From assembly GCF_014762685.1 (NCBI RefSeq), contig NZ_JABURM010000008.1:228901-292900 (forward strand): a stretch of 64,000 nucleotides of DNA. The letters are read 5' to 3'. Below are positions 33,655-43,373 of this stretch, piece by piece. This DNA comes from Gracilimonas sp. (GTDB taxonomy: Bacteria; Bacteroidota; Rhodothermia; Balneolales; Balneolaceae). The position numbers were made by a program, and so were the translations under genes. Every line of letters starts with the position of its first letter. Position 1 is the first letter of the stretch. Below the pieces are notes generated by a model, which was given only the letters and a program-made list of their open reading frames with translations, ran no database searches and was not told the origin of the DNA.

Positions 33655-34317
33655 ATGGACATCTTTAAACTTATTTTTCAGCACGATCAACGACTGGATA
33701 AACTGGCCAAGAGAAATACCAATAAAACTAAAGAAGATACTGAAGCTTCTTTGGCTGACTTCATGAAACCGGATCCAACCTATTCGAAATTTTATTTAAC
33801 CGGCACCGACCTGACAGAAGAAAGATTTGGTTTGAATATGATCTCCGGGTATAAAAAGATAATTGAGGCTCTCGAGAAAGCATTTCAGGATAAAAATGTA
33901 TTCACTGCCAAAGGCCCGTTTAATTCTATTTCAAAAGCGATTGATGCCATAGATTTAGGTGAAGTTTTTATACTTGGCAGCCAAGAAAACTCAGAGCTGG
34001 ACATAGCCACATTACATATTGACACCAATTCCAATGTTGGACATTTAAAAACTGAATTAAAAGAAGCCTTGGAAAATAACCTCATTGTTGCCTACAAAGA
34101 ACAGGCTAAGGATGGCTTCGACCTTCACATATTCTCAAAAAAGAATGTGTACACCAATATGTTTTATCCGCTTCAGGAATTGGTGCCCGATACCTTCCGC
34201 TTTTTCAGTATCAATGGAAAGAAATTCAGATCTGAACGCCATTTCTATTTCGAGACCTGGACATTGGATCGCCCTCCCCATGGTTTTGAGGAAGTCCACC
34301 CTGAGACTGTGTTATAG
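33655..34317 (+). CDS. Unknown protein in the decarboxylase operon
   Basis: The 220-residue soluble protein has no signal peptide or membrane segment and is not a family I recognise. It contains KKIIEALEKAFQ, a mid-region LDIATLHIDTNSNVGHLKTELKEALE, and the C-terminal FYFETWTLDRPPHGFEEVHPETVL. Residues are mixed alpha/beta and the Cys content is nil. Position suggests a role linked to the decarboxylase or its product. Its stop codon at 34315-34317 abuts a gtgataaa-type word repeat. Confidence 0.72.
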   Translation: MDIFKLIFQHDQRLDKLAKRNTNKTKEDTEASLADFMKPDPTYSKFYLTGTDLTEERFGLNMISGYKKIIEALEKAFQDKNVFTAKGPFNSISKAIDAIDLGEVFILGSQENSELDIATLHIDTNSNVGHLKTELKEALENNLIVAYKEQAKDGFDLHIFSKKNVYTNMFYPLQELVPDTFRFFSINGKKFRSERHFYFETWTLDRPPHGFEEVHPETVL

Positions 34318-34499
34318 TGATGAGTGATAAAGTAGGCCTTAGCTACTTTTTGCTTCACTTTATCTCATCAATTTTACAGACCTAAAATAACTTATTCGTC
34401 AGACCGCTATAGAATCAAACCCATTCAAGCTATCACTCAAAGCGGTCAGACGAGGACCGGAAGTTTTTCAAACCTACTCATCACTTTATCACTCATCTA
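34318..34499. terminator. Nested word-repeat hairpin between convergent genes
   Basis: The outer 15-bp stem is gatgagtgataaagt (34319-34333) with 34483-34497. The inner stem is tcgtcagaccgct (about 34397-34409) with agcggtcagacga (34440-34452), one mismatch. The right outer arm contains the stop and last two codons (Asp-Glu) of the amidohydrolase. The left outer arm starts right after the stop of the unknown gene. It is 180 bases long with no ORF. Confidence 0.7.
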
Positions 34500-37400
34500 C
34501 TCCGGGAACGTCCATAGGCTCATTATTCTGCCACCAAAACGTCGGTAATTCTTTTTGATTTGGAAATACTTCATTCAAAGTTTCTGCTTCATACATATAA
34601 CCATTTTTCATGATGTAAGAGATATCAGCTGTATTCCGGATGTCATCCAATGGATTGCTGTTCAGAATCACTAAATCGGCCAGTTTACCTTCTTCGATAG
34701 ATCCTAAATCCTGATCGAGTCCAATTCCATCAGCGCCCTGAATGGTGGCTACTTTCAGAATATCATGCTCTGAAATTCCACCGGCTTGCATCGCCCATAA
34801 TTCCCAGTGGTAACCAAGTCCTTGTAATTGACCATGACTTCCAACTCCGGCCCGGCCACCGGCCTCAACCAAATCTTTCACAAAAACAGACAGCTCTTCA
34901 AACACGTGCTCTTCTTCCATAAACCAACCGGCTGTTCGGCGACGAGTACGCTGATCGAGATTCTGATGAGGCATGAAGTGTTGTAATTTTTTATCATCAT
35001 GGGGCCTTTCGGTGGCGTAAAAATAATTTTCAGCCCAAGGCCCACCGTATGCAACCAGCAGGGTCGGTGTGTACACCGTTCTGGAATATGAAACCAAATC
35101 GATTACATCTTTATAAAGTGGAAATATCGGGAATGAGTGTTCATGCCCGGGGTATCCATCTATCACCTGTGTCAGGTTTTCCTTGAAATCGAGTGATCCT
35201 TCCGTAGTCGGCATTAATTCCTGTTCTCGTGCGGCCTGGATGATCCACTGTCGTTGCTCACGATTTCCGGCCCCATACATCTTAATGGTTTTTGTATCGT
35301 AATATTTACTGTACCGGGTAAGCACGTCACGGGCATGATCCAGGTCTTTAATATTTTCACTACTGAAAACACCCGGGCCTGTTGAATATACTCTTGGCCC
35401 CATCAACTTGCCGGCATGAACCAAGTCCTGATAGGTAAGCACATCTGTAGTTGCAGTCTGAGGATCTCGAGTAGTAATCACACCGTAAGCAAGATTCGTC
35501 AAATAAGACCAAAACTCTCCACGGTGTAAATTTACTGGGTGACGAAAATGGGCATGAGTATCTACAAAACCGGGAATAATAGTTTTTCCGGACATATCTT
35601 TTACTTCCGCATCGGAAGGAATTTCAACTTCCCCTTGTTCCCCAATCGCAATAATTCGGTTATTTTGAATAACCAAATCTGCATTTTCAACAACTTCATC
35701 GCCATTCATTGTAATTGCCCTGGCTCCTCTTAACACTAACACACCTTCCGGAATATCACGATCACCCATCACGCTAATATTGATTTCCAAAGGCTTATAT
35801 CCTTCTTCTTTGTCAGATTCTTCCTCTGTTTTTTCTTCGGCGTCTTCCTCTTCAGCCTCTGCTTCCTCTTCCTTCTCCGGCTCTTCTTCAGCTTCTAATT
35901 TTTCAGCAGTTTCTACGCTGTCTTTATAAGCTTTTTCCGCCTCGAAATCGTAAATCATATGGGCATTTCCAATGGACCAGTGAGCTTTACTGGCATCCCA
36001 ACTCCAAGCCGGGAATTGTCCTCCAATATCCGTAAGCTGATTGCTTGGAAAAGCACTGGACGACCCACCAACATTAATCGTGGGGGCATCACCACCAACT
36101 TTAGGTACTGTAACTACAAATATATCATTATTTATCTGGGCAAGGGCCTGATCTCCTTCCGGAGCCATGCGAATCCATGAAGCACGCGGACTGAAGCTTG
36201 AGCCCGGGGCACTTTTGCCTCGCACTTCGAGATGAAATTTCTCATCGGTCCCATCCCACCTGATAGAGCTAAGTCCATTTCCGTAACTGGATAAATAAAT
36301 TCGATCGGAATCTTTTACAAAATGAGGATTAGACCGGCCATTGCTATAAGTAATGAAATTATTCTCGCTTCCATTGGCATCAATCCAGATTAAATCACTG
36401 GTACCCTGGAAAGCTGAACGCTGGGTCGCATTTCTGAAATCCTGAGGATCTCCTTTTATCAATACAATGCGACTGCCATCATTATTCCAAACCGGATCCT
36501 GAAAAACTCCTTCTTCTTCATTGATTTGCTGAAGCCTTCTCCCATTGGATCTTACTTTATAAACCTTCCCGGTTTCCGGCGTCCATGTTACAAATGCAAT
36601 CCAATCCCCATCCGGAGACCAAACGGGTTGTGCCTGAGTTTCATCCAGATTAACTAATTTCCTGGGTTCACCATCCGGAAGCTCCATGGTATAAACTTCA
36701 TTCAAAGCCGTAAAAGCTAGTTTTTTTCCATCCGGTGAAGGAACAGCATCTCTGATTTGTGTTATTTTAAACTGAGGGGTGTCTTCAATCGGGTAATCAA
36801 AATCCAGTTCAGGCCCAAGTTCGATTGTTGAGTTCACAGAAAACGGAATTTCAACGGCATCCCCTCCATCAATCGGGAGTTTCCAAATTTTTCCTCCGTA
36901 CGAGGTAACAACATGCTTGTTGTCCGGAGTAAAAGACATACCCGGGAGTACATCCCGGGAAGCCCTGGATTCCTGATCATCATGTTGTACAGGATATGCC
37001 AGCCAGCTCTCATCTCCTGTCTCCAGGTTCTGTTTCACTAAGCCTGTGTGTTCATCGTGCCGGGTTCCATAAACCAGCCACTTGCCGTCACTTGAAAGTG
37101 TTGGCCGAAATGAAGAACCGTATCGATCGGATTGAACCGTAATATCACCTGTTTCCCGGTCATAGGTAGCAATCTGATATTGTGGCAAAGAAGCATTATA
37201 GTTCCATGAACCAAATCGGCGAGAAAACCATATATAATGATCATCCGCCCCAAAAGCTCCTTCAGTCATCCGCAAACTGCTTGGCTCACTGACTAAAGCC
37301 GTACCCGATCCTCCATCAACATGATACATCCAGATTTTATGATTTCCGGGAGAGTCTTTAGAGGCTATTATATATTTCCCATCCGGCGCCCACTCCGGCG

Positions 37401-37851
37401 ATTGATATTCATTGTTCTTTCCCTTTGTAATTTGTTCTTTTTCTTCGGTTTCAAAATCATACACCCATACACCTTCTCCACCGGAAGCATCTGAAATAAA
37501 TACCACTTTTTGGCCATCCGGGCTAAACCGGGGCTGACTGTCAAACTGCATTCCCTCGGTTATTTGTGTAGCTTCACCGCCTTCAATTGGAATAGTATAT
37601 AAATCTCCGAGATAGTCGAAAACAATGGTACTTCCATCAGGGTTAACGTCCAAAGCTATCCAAGACCCCTCTTTTAAATTAAAGCTAAACTCCCTTTCCG
37701 CCTCTAAAGGGAGGTCGTTCAGCTTTTCCTTTTCCGTACTATCTGATTCAGCTTCCGTATCTTGAGAAACCCCCATTTGCGGAACAAGCCAGACCAGTAA
37801 GGCTATCAATAAAAATTTGACCCCTTTTGAAAAAATGTGTGTATGTAACAT
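34489..37851 (-). CDS. Secreted TolB-type propeller fused to an amidohydrolase
   Basis: The 1120-residue protein has a signal peptide (FLLIALLVWLVPQMGVSQ). A beta-propeller with repeated (S/P)PDG-x-x-(I/V/L)-(A/V)-F strands (residues ~50-640) is followed by an acidic linker (~655-695). The amidohydrolase domain then begins VLRGARAITMNGDEVVENADLVI. Metal ligands are HAH in FVDTHAHFRHP (~residue 764), a later GHEHSFP, and the SHGQLQGLGYH block. The C-terminus returns to the small beta-domain (LGSIEEGKLADLVILNSNPL). It probably hydrolyses a peptide- or amide-like substrate in the periplasm. Specificity is unknown. Confidence 0.9.
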   Translation of the reverse strand: MLHTHIFSKGVKFLLIALLVWLVPQMGVSQDTEAESDSTEKEKLNDLPLEAEREFSFNLKEGSWIALDVNPDGSTIVFDYLGDLYTIPIEGGEATQITEGMQFDSQPRFSPDGQKVVFISDASGGEGVWVYDFETEEKEQITKGKNNEYQSPEWAPDGKYIIASKDSPGNHKIWMYHVDGGSGTALVSEPSSLRMTEGAFGADDHYIWFSRRFGSWNYNASLPQYQIATYDRETGDITVQSDRYGSSFRPTLSSDGKWLVYGTRHDEHTGLVKQNLETGDESWLAYPVQHDDQESRASRDVLPGMSFTPDNKHVVTSYGGKIWKLPIDGGDAVEIPFSVNSTIELGPELDFDYPIEDTPQFKITQIRDAVPSPDGKKLAFTALNEVYTMELPDGEPRKLVNLDETQAQPVWSPDGDWIAFVTWTPETGKVYKVRSNGRRLQQINEEEGVFQDPVWNNDGSRIVLIKGDPQDFRNATQRSAFQGTSDLIWIDANGSENNFITYSNGRSNPHFVKDSDRIYLSSYGNGLSSIRWDGTDEKFHLEVRGKSAPGSSFSPRASWIRMAPEGDQALAQINNDIFVVTVPKVGGDAPTINVGGSSSAFPSNQLTDIGGQFPAWSWDASKAHWSIGNAHMIYDFEAEKAYKDSVETAEKLEAEEEPEKEEEAEAEEEDAEEKTEEESDKEEGYKPLEINISVMGDRDIPEGVLVLRGARAITMNGDEVVENADLVIQNNRIIAIGEQGEVEIPSDAEVKDMSGKTIIPGFVDTHAHFRHPVNLHRGEFWSYLTNLAYGVITTRDPQTATTDVLTYQDLVHAGKLMGPRVYSTGPGVFSSENIKDLDHARDVLTRYSKYYDTKTIKMYGAGNREQRQWIIQAAREQELMPTTEGSLDFKENLTQVIDGYPGHEHSFPIFPLYKDVIDLVSYSRTVYTPTLLVAYGGPWAENYFYATERPHDDKKLQHFMPHQNLDQRTRRRTAGWFMEEEHVFEELSVFVKDLVEAGGRAGVGSHGQLQGLGYHWELWAMQAGGISEHDILKVATIQGADGIGLDQDLGSIEEGKLADLVILNSNPLDDIRNTADISYIMKNGYMYEAETLNEVFPNQKELPTFWWQNNEPMDVPGVDE

Positions 37852-38018
37852 GATTATTTTGCTATTTGTATTAAGTGAATGAATCTAAAAAAATTGGCTT
37901 AGTACCCCAATCATTTTACAAGTATATACAAGTCTGGAGTACAATTCCAAAATCAGATCCTAAAAAGCATTCTACCATTGGAAGACAGAAATGTTATCTT
38001 CAGCAAAAATTTTAATTC

Positions 38019-38858
38019 ATGACTTTTTTAGAAAAGCTAAAGGCTTCTATTACTAATTCAAATTCTACTCTTTGCATAGGGTTAGATCCAAATCTTGATC
38101 TTCTTCCCCAACCGATAAAAGATCAGTTTGATACCCCCGAAGAACAGGTAACCTATTTCTGTAAGTTAGTAATTGATTATACAGCTGAGCACTGCGCGGC
38201 TTTTAAACCTAATCTTGCTTTTTTTGAAGCTTTGGGAAGAAACGGCCTTGCGGTTTTTGAGGAAGTAATACAACATATCCCAAACGATAAAATCATCATT
38301 GCAGATGCAAAAAGAGGAGATATCAGCAGCACATCAGAGCATTACAAAAAAACTTATTTTGATCAATTCAAGGTTGATGCTATCACCTTAAACACGCTTA
38401 TGGGGTTTGAAACGATAGAAGCTTTTTCAAAACTTGAAGACAAAGGAATTTATGTGCTCACCCTTACTTCTAATCCCGGGGCAGAAGACTTTTTGAAGCG
38501 TCCTTTTGAAAAATTTGATATGATGGCACAGTTTATTGCTGATCAATTAGCTAAAAAATCACGTTTCACAAAAAGCCATTTGGGAATGGTGATTGGTGCC
38601 ACACAAGCAGAAGAAGCCACCTTAGTTCTAAAATATCATCCCGAAGGAAACTTGTTAATACCTGGAATCGGAGCACAAGGTGGATCCATTTCAGAATTGG
38701 AAAAGGCACTGAAAAATCATTCAGGAATACCATTAATCAATTCCAGCAGAGGTATTATTTATGCAGGAAAAGATGAAGGAGATTGGCCGGAGTATGTTGC
38801 CCAGCAAGCTAAGAAAATGAAACAAAAATTAATGAATATTACAGAGCAGTATGTCTAA
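38019..38858 (+). CDS. pyrF: Orotidine 5'-phosphate decarboxylase
   Basis: The 279-residue enzyme makes UMP. It is the longer type 2 form: [13 protein letters not shown] at the N-terminus, [12 protein letters not shown], and the catalytic [17 protein letters not shown] (Lys-x-x-Asp). MVIGAT and [11 protein letters not shown] form the phosphate site. Start ATG at 38019. It overlaps rnhA by 8 bases, so the two are co-translated. Confidence 0.96.
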   Translation: MTFLEKLKASITNSNSTLCIGLDPNLDLLPQPIKDQFDTPEEQVTYFCKLVIDYTAEHCAAFKPNLAFFEALGRNGLAVFEEVIQHIPNDKIIIADAKRGDISSTSEHYKKTYFDQFKVDAITLNTLMGFETIEAFSKLEDKGIYVLTLTSNPGAEDFLKRPFEKFDMMAQFIADQLAKKSRFTKSHLGMVIGATQAEEATLVLKYHPEGNLLIPGIGAQGGSISELEKALKNHSGIPLINSSRGIIYAGKDEGDWPEYVAQQAKKMKQKLMNITEQYV

Positions 38859-39294
38859 GAAGCCGGAAGTTATAGTTTATACAGACGGAGCCTGCAGCGG
38901 AAATCCCGGCCCGGGAGGCTGGGGAGCAATTCTCAAATGGAACGGAAAAGAAAAAGAACTTTCCGGAGGAGACCCTCAAACCACCAACAACAGGATGGAA
39001 ATGCAAGCGGTGATCGAAGCGTTGAATGCACTTAAAAAACCGTGCCTGGTTAAAATCCACAGCGACAGTGCCCTCATCATCAACGCCTTCCAACAAGGAT
39101 GGATCAAAAACTGGCAAAAACGCGGATGGCGCAAGGCCGATAAAAAACCGGTGGAAAACAAAGAACTGTGGCAGGAAATGCTAAAAGCCATGGAACCTCA
39201 CGATGTAAAATGGGTAAAAGTGAAGGGGCATTCGGGAATTGAATTGAATGAACGGGCAGATCAACTCGCCGTTACTGCCTCGCAGAAATTTTAA
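38851..39294 (+). CDS. rnhA: Ribonuclease HI
   Basis: The 147-residue enzyme cleaves RNA in RNA/DNA hybrids. All four acidic catalytic residues are visible: Asp in [17 protein letters not shown], Glu in NNRMEMQAV, Asp in IHSDSALI, and Asp in NERADQLA. The catalytic His is in VKGHSG. It is the second gene of a pyrF-rnhA pair and convergent with tsaD. Confidence 0.96.
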   Translation: MSKKPEVIVYTDGACSGNPGPGGWGAILKWNGKEKELSGGDPQTTNNRMEMQAVIEALNALKKPCLVKIHSDSALIINAFQQGWIKNWQKRGWRKADKKPVENKELWQEMLKAMEPHDVKWVKVKGHSGIELNERADQLAVTASQKF

Positions 39295-39300
39295 GTGAGA

Positions 39301-39363
39301 TAATTTTAAATGTTAAATGGACGGCATCATCATTTAACTTTTAAAATTAAGCATTCAACATTC
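39301..39363. terminator. Word-repeat hairpin between rnhA and tsaD
   Basis: The 19-base arm taattttaaatgttaaatg (39301-39319) pairs with 39331-39349 with one mismatch. The following gcattcaacattcac continues the aatgttgaat word up to the tsaD stop (39362-39364). The word matches the hairpin at 11633-11700. Confidence 0.7.
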
Positions 39364-40348
39364 ACAACAGTGATGAAAAAGGTACCATATCCAGATCATC
39401 AAACTGCCCCAGATCGGCTTTCATCCTTCCGGTAATAGCTATCATGGCCGCATTATCCGTACAATAGCTAACTTTTGGGGAATAAAGCCTCACTCCCGTT
39501 TCCCTCGCCATCTTTTCACATTTTTCCCGAAGCATGGAATTCGCTGACACACCACCGGCCAACAGAACCGTCTCCACTCCTGTTTGTTGGATAGCACGCT
39601 TCAATTTCTTTACCAATACTTCTGCAATTGCAAACGACACACTGGCACAAATATCATTCAAGTGCTCTTTTATCCAGTTTTCTTCCTTATCCTCTAAGTA
39701 ATAAAGTGCACTGGTTTTCAAGCCCGAAAAGCTAAAATCGAGACCCTCTTGTAACAATGCTTGCGGGAATTTGTGAAATCCGGGATCTCCTTCTTTTGCT
39801 AACTTATCCATATGTGGACCCGCAGGATATGGAAGGCCAAGCAGTTTCCCGATTTTATCAAAGGCTTCTCCGGCAGCATCGTCCCTCGTTTTGCCAATAA
39901 CCTCATGCTTGAAAGGAGACTTTACATGAACCAATTGGGTGTGACCGCCTGAAACAGTGAGCGCAATCAGCGGAAAACCGGGTTGATAATCGATGAAGTT
40001 GGCATAAATATGTGCATCCATATGATTCACTCCAATAATTGGAATACCCCTGGAAAGAGCGAGGCCTTTGGCAAAGCAAATTCCTACCAGCAATGAACCC
40101 AACAATCCCGGCCCCTGTGTTACCGCAACAGCATCAATTTCATCCAAAGAAATATTCCCTTCATCCAGCGCCTGCTGTACCGTTTGGGTGATGGTTTTTT
40201 GATGTGCACGCGAAGCCAATTCCGGCACCACCCCGCCAAATTGCATATGTATAGATTGCGAGGCAATGATGTTGGATTGGATGCCCTGATCCGTCAAAAC
40301 CGCCGCAGAGGTATCGTCACAAGAAGATTCAATAGCTAAAATATTCAT
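39362..40348 (-). CDS. tsaD: tRNA t6A modification protein TsaD
   Basis: The 328-residue ASKHA-family protein transfers the threonylcarbamoyl group to A37 of ANN-reading tRNAs, together with TsaB and TsaE. It has ESSCDDTSAAVL, the metal-binding His pair in GVNHMDAHIYANF, VSGGHTQLV, and the C-terminal YCTDNAAMIA. Length is standard. It has a TATCTTTG box 4 bases upstream of the ATG, implying an almost leaderless mRNA. Confidence 0.96.
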   Translation of the reverse strand: MNILAIESSCDDTSAAVLTDQGIQSNIIASQSIHMQFGGVVPELASRAHQKTITQTVQQALDEGNISLDEIDAVAVTQGPGLLGSLLVGICFAKGLALSRGIPIIGVNHMDAHIYANFIDYQPGFPLIALTVSGGHTQLVHVKSPFKHEVIGKTRDDAAGEAFDKIGKLLGLPYPAGPHMDKLAKEGDPGFHKFPQALLQEGLDFSFSGLKTSALYYLEDKEENWIKEHLNDICASVSFAIAEVLVKKLKRAIQQTGVETVLLAGGVSANSMLREKCEKMARETGVRLYSPKVSYCTDNAAMIAITGRMKADLGQFDDLDMVPFSSLL

Positions 40349-40352
40349 ATCC

Positions 40353-40360
40353 CAAAGATA
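40353..40360 (-). promoter_or_regulatory. -7 promoter box (TATCTTTG) of tsaD
   Basis: This exact match to TAnnTTTG on the minus strand lies 4 bases upstream of the tsaD ATG. It is the same arrangement as at the MFS gene. Confidence 0.55.
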
Positions 40361-40610
40361 CGAATGTTGGACTTGAAAGACATCAGGAATGGAACCCCGA
40401 AAAATTTGTACGGGAAGGGTGCGATGACGCAGATCGGGCTGATATTCGCTGATTTGGAATAGGGTATCAAGGAACCTTGATTTATGGAATTACCATGATA
40501 CTCATAAAAGTCATCTTGAGGGTACCCCCGAAAGATCTTCACAAGCATAATTATAATTGTGAGTACGAATCAGACTCCTGAGGATTCTTCAGATATATCC
40601 TCAGAATGCC

Positions 40611-40648
40611 ACAAAAAAATCCCGTCCCGGAAAACCGAGACGGGATTT
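40611..40648 (-). terminator. Intrinsic terminator of dnaK
   Basis: Stem aatcccgtc (about 40618-40626) pairs with gacgggatt (40639-40647). On the minus strand it is followed by a run of seven T. It lies 30 bases after the dnaK stop. Confidence 0.88.
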
Positions 40649-40677
40649 GAATTTATCTATCTAAGAAAGTTTAATGC

Positions 40678-42621
40678 TTATTTTTTCTCATCATCATCTA
40701 CTACTTCATAGTCTGCATCAACGGCGTCGTCTCCGCTGTCTTCAGCATCATCTGAAGCAGCCTTTCCTTGAGCGCCGGCACCATCAGCGCCTGCGGCTCC
40801 GCTTGCAGCAGCTTCTTCCTGAGTAGCTTTATAGATTTCTTCAGAAGCTCCGGACCATGCCTGGTTTACAGCTTCAATAGCTGCATCCAGTTCGTCCATG
40901 TTTTCTTCTTTATGAGCTTTCTCAAGTGTTTCGAGGGCGTCTTCGATGGCTTTCTTGTTCTCATCGGAGATCTTATCGCCGTATTCATCAAGCTGCTTAC
41001 GGGTTGAAAATACCAAGCTGTCAGCCTGATTCAATTTCTCGATACGCTCACGAAGCTCTTTGTCTTCTTCTTCGTGCTCTTCAGCAGCTTTTTTCATTTT
41101 CTCGATTTCCTCTTCGGATAGCCCTGAAGAAGATTCGATTCTAATACTTTGCTCTTTTCCGGTTCCTTTATCCTGTGCTTTAATATTTAGTACACCGTTG
41201 GCATCAATATCGAATGTTACTTCGATCTGAGGCACTCCGCGTGGAGCCGGAGGAATTCCATCTAAGTGGAACCGGCCAAGAGTCCGGTTATCTTGAGCTT
41301 TGGCTCGTTCACCTTGCAACACATGAATTTCTACACTGCTTTGATTATCGGCTGCAGTAGAGAATGTCTGAGATTTGCTGGTTGGAATCGTGCTGTTAGC
41401 TTCAATAAGCGGGGTCATCACACCACCCATTGTTTCGATACCAAGGGTAAGAGGAGTTACATCCAGAAGAACAACATCTTCTACATCTCCTGACATTACA
41501 CCACCCTGAATAGCAGCTCCAATCGCTACAACTTCGTCTGGATTTACCCCTTTACTTGGATCTTTACCGAAGAATTCTTTAACCGCTTCCTGAATTTTCG
41601 GAATTCGCGTTGAACCTCCAACAAGAATAACCTGATCAATTTCAGACTTGTTCAATCCGGCATCTTTCATTGCTTTTTCGCACGGTGTAATTGAACGCTT
41701 CACTAAATCATCTACCAGCTGCTCAAACTTAGATCGGCTCAAGTCAATATTTAAATGCTTCGGACCTGCATCGGTTGCGGTAACAAACGGCAAGTTCACA
41801 TTCGTTTTTTGCGAGCTGGAAAGCTCAATTTTTGCTTTCTCGGCAGCATCTTTAAGCCGTTGCATGGCCATAGGATCTTTACGAAGGTCAATGCCTTCAT
41901 CCTTTTTGAATTCATCTGCCAAGAAATCAATAATGCGCTCATCAAAATCATCTCCACCAAGGTGCGTGTCACCATGTGTAGATTTCACTTCAAAAACGCC
42001 ATCACCCAGCTCCAGGATTGAGATATCAAAAGTACCACCACCGAGATCATATACGGCTATGGTTTGATCTGTCTCTTTCTTGTCAAGTCCGTATGCGAGT
42101 GAAGCTGCAGTTGGCTCGTTGATGATACGCTTTACTTCAAGTCCGGCAATTTTTCCGGCTTCCTGAGTAGCTTTACGTTGCGCATCATTAAAATAAGCAG
42201 GAACAGTAATTACGGCTTCTGTTACTTTTTCACCAAGATATTCTTCAGCAGTTTGCTTCATTTTCTGAAGCACCATTGCTGAAATTTCCTGCGGAGCATA
42301 CAAACGATCTTCAATTTTTACACGTGCAGTGTTGTCATCTGCCTTGGTGATTTCGTAAGAAACCTGTCTGGTTTCACCTTTCACTTCATCAAACATGCGC
42401 CCCATAAAGCGTTTTACGGAAGCCACGGTATTTGCCGGATTGGTAATAGCCTGCCGTTTTGCAGGTGCACCAACCAATCGCTCTCCATCTTTGGTAAAAG
42501 CAACAACAGAGGGGGTCGTTCGGCCACCTTCACTATTCTGAATTACAACCGGCTCATTACCTTCCATTACGGCAACGCATGAGTTGGTAGTTCCTAAGTC
42601 AATTCCTATGATTTTTCCCAT
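40678..42621 (-). CDS. dnaK: Molecular chaperone DnaK (Hsp70)
   Basis: The 647-residue chaperone has ATPase motifs [53 protein letters not shown] and [12 protein letters not shown]. The substrate-binding domain has [17 protein letters not shown] and the helical lid, ending in VVDDDEKK. It folds proteins with DnaJ and GrpE, which are not in the window. The upstream small heat-shock gene shares its orientation. No CIRCE element was seen in the 158 bases upstream. Confidence 0.98.
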   Translation of the reverse strand: MGKIIGIDLGTTNSCVAVMEGNEPVVIQNSEGGRTTPSVVAFTKDGERLVGAPAKRQAITNPANTVASVKRFMGRMFDEVKGETRQVSYEITKADDNTARVKIEDRLYAPQEISAMVLQKMKQTAEEYLGEKVTEAVITVPAYFNDAQRKATQEAGKIAGLEVKRIINEPTAASLAYGLDKKETDQTIAVYDLGGGTFDISILELGDGVFEVKSTHGDTHLGGDDFDERIIDFLADEFKKDEGIDLRKDPMAMQRLKDAAEKAKIELSSSQKTNVNLPFVTATDAGPKHLNIDLSRSKFEQLVDDLVKRSITPCEKAMKDAGLNKSEIDQVILVGGSTRIPKIQEAVKEFFGKDPSKGVNPDEVVAIGAAIQGGVMSGDVEDVVLLDVTPLTLGIETMGGVMTPLIEANSTIPTSKSQTFSTAADNQSSVEIHVLQGERAKAQDNRTLGRFHLDGIPPAPRGVPQIEVTFDIDANGVLNIKAQDKGTGKEQSIRIESSSGLSEEEIEKMKKAAEEHEEEDKELRERIEKLNQADSLVFSTRKQLDEYGDKISDENKKAIEDALETLEKAHKEENMDELDAAIEAVNQAWSGASEEIYKATQEEAAASGAAGADGAGAQGKAASDDAEDSGDDAVDADYEVVDDDEKK

Positions 42622-42692
42622 TGGTCTAATCTATTTACTTTTTATTGTTATAAATATTCTTTCGTTTCGATTTTTCTATAAAATCAATTTCA

Positions 42693-42778
42693 ACATTGTG
42701 AGTGATTAAGTGAGAAAGTGATGAAGTAGACTAAATTCTACTATCGATTTACTTTATCACTCATCACTTCATCAATAA
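42693..42778. repeat. Degenerate gtgataaa word-repeat hairpin between hsp20 and dnaK
   Basis: The left arm contains agtgattaagtgagaaagtg then atgaagtag (42701-42729). The right arm contains ctactatcgatttactttat then cactcatcacttcatca (42739-42775). The arms are imperfectly complementary. It is the same word family as 21931-21996 and 34318-34499. Confidence 0.6.
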
Positions 42779-42779
42779 A

Positions 42780-43220
42780 CTATTTAACCGGGATAGATTG
42801 TGAGTCTTTTAAGGCCTCTGATTTCGGCATTGCAATTGTCAGTACTCCATTTCTGAAATTAGCCGACACTTCGGCCGCATTCACATTTTGTGGTACCGCA
42901 AATGCCCGGGCAAAAGCTCCACGACGTCGTTCTTGCCGCTTAAACTCTTCTCCCTCTCCGGCTTCAATTTCTCGTTCACCTTTCACCGTCAGCACATTGT
43001 TCTTCAGGGAAATTCCAATTTCTTTTTTGGATAATCCCGGAAGATCCAACAGAATTTTATATTCTTCTTCACTCTCTATAATGTCACAATCAGGAGCAAA
43101 ATCCTTGTCTTCATTGGCAAGCGGTACAACCTTCTCTACAAACTGTTGAATATCCTTACCCAGCTTGGATAGGTGCCGCTCAATTTCGATACCAAATTCA
43201 GTGAAATCTCCCATGTGCAT
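42780..43220 (-). CDS. Small heat-shock protein (Hsp20/alpha-crystallin)
   Basis: The 146-residue protein has an alpha-crystallin domain from about residue 45: DIIESEEEYKILLDLPGLSKKEIGISLKNNVLTVKGE, closing with ANFRNGVLTIAMPKSE. The C-terminal SIPVK is the I-x-V-type oligomerisation tail. It binds unfolding proteins for hand-over to DnaK, whose gene is next downstream. Two ATGs exist, 43220 and 43214; the second would drop Met-His only. Confidence 0.94.
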   Translation of the reverse strand: MHMGDFTEFGIEIERHLSKLGKDIQQFVEKVVPLANEDKDFAPDCDIIESEEEYKILLDLPGLSKKEIGISLKNNVLTVKGEREIEAGEGEEFKRQERRRGAFARAFAVPQNVNAAEVSANFRNGVLTIAMPKSEALKDSQSIPVK

Positions 43221-43322
43221 AATAGTTTGTTCAAATTCACTGTTAGATAAGCAATAGCAATGCCAATCAGGTTAGTATGGAAGAAAACTGACGTATTGAC
43301 GGACGTATTGTCAGGAAGCCTG

Positions 43323-43360
43323 TGGAACATCGAACATTGAACAAGAACTATCGAAGTCAG
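43323..43360. repeat. Word repeat of the gaacattg family
   Basis: The plus strand reads tggaacatcgaacattgaac then aagaactatcgaagtcag. It is related to the run at 3239-3282. It lies between the aroA stop and the hsp20 start, and creates a spurious ORF on the minus strand. Confidence 0.55.
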
Positions 43361-43373
43361 AAGGGTTTTTGAC

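Larger units (their letters stand above)
40349..40677. repeat. Intergenic region with dispersed-repeat remnants
   Basis: This 329-base stretch has no credible gene. A 67-codon minus-strand ORF at 40345-40548 is not supported. It holds a -7 box at 40353-40360, a segment agtcatcttgagggtacccc then cgaaagatcttcacaagc (40508-40545), and a hairpin ctgaggat/atcctcag (40577-40604). These resemble a degenerate dispersed repeat of the gtcatcctgag type. The dnaK terminator follows. Confidence 0.5.

Noticed and set aside
40345..40548. 67-codon minus-strand ORF before tsaD
   Set aside because: It overlaps the tsaD start, contains repeat remnants, and has no domain pattern.
42622..42700. CIRCE-like operator upstream of dnaK
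   Set aside because: No 9-bp inverted repeat of the TTAGCACTC type was found. Heat-shock control, if any, must be different.
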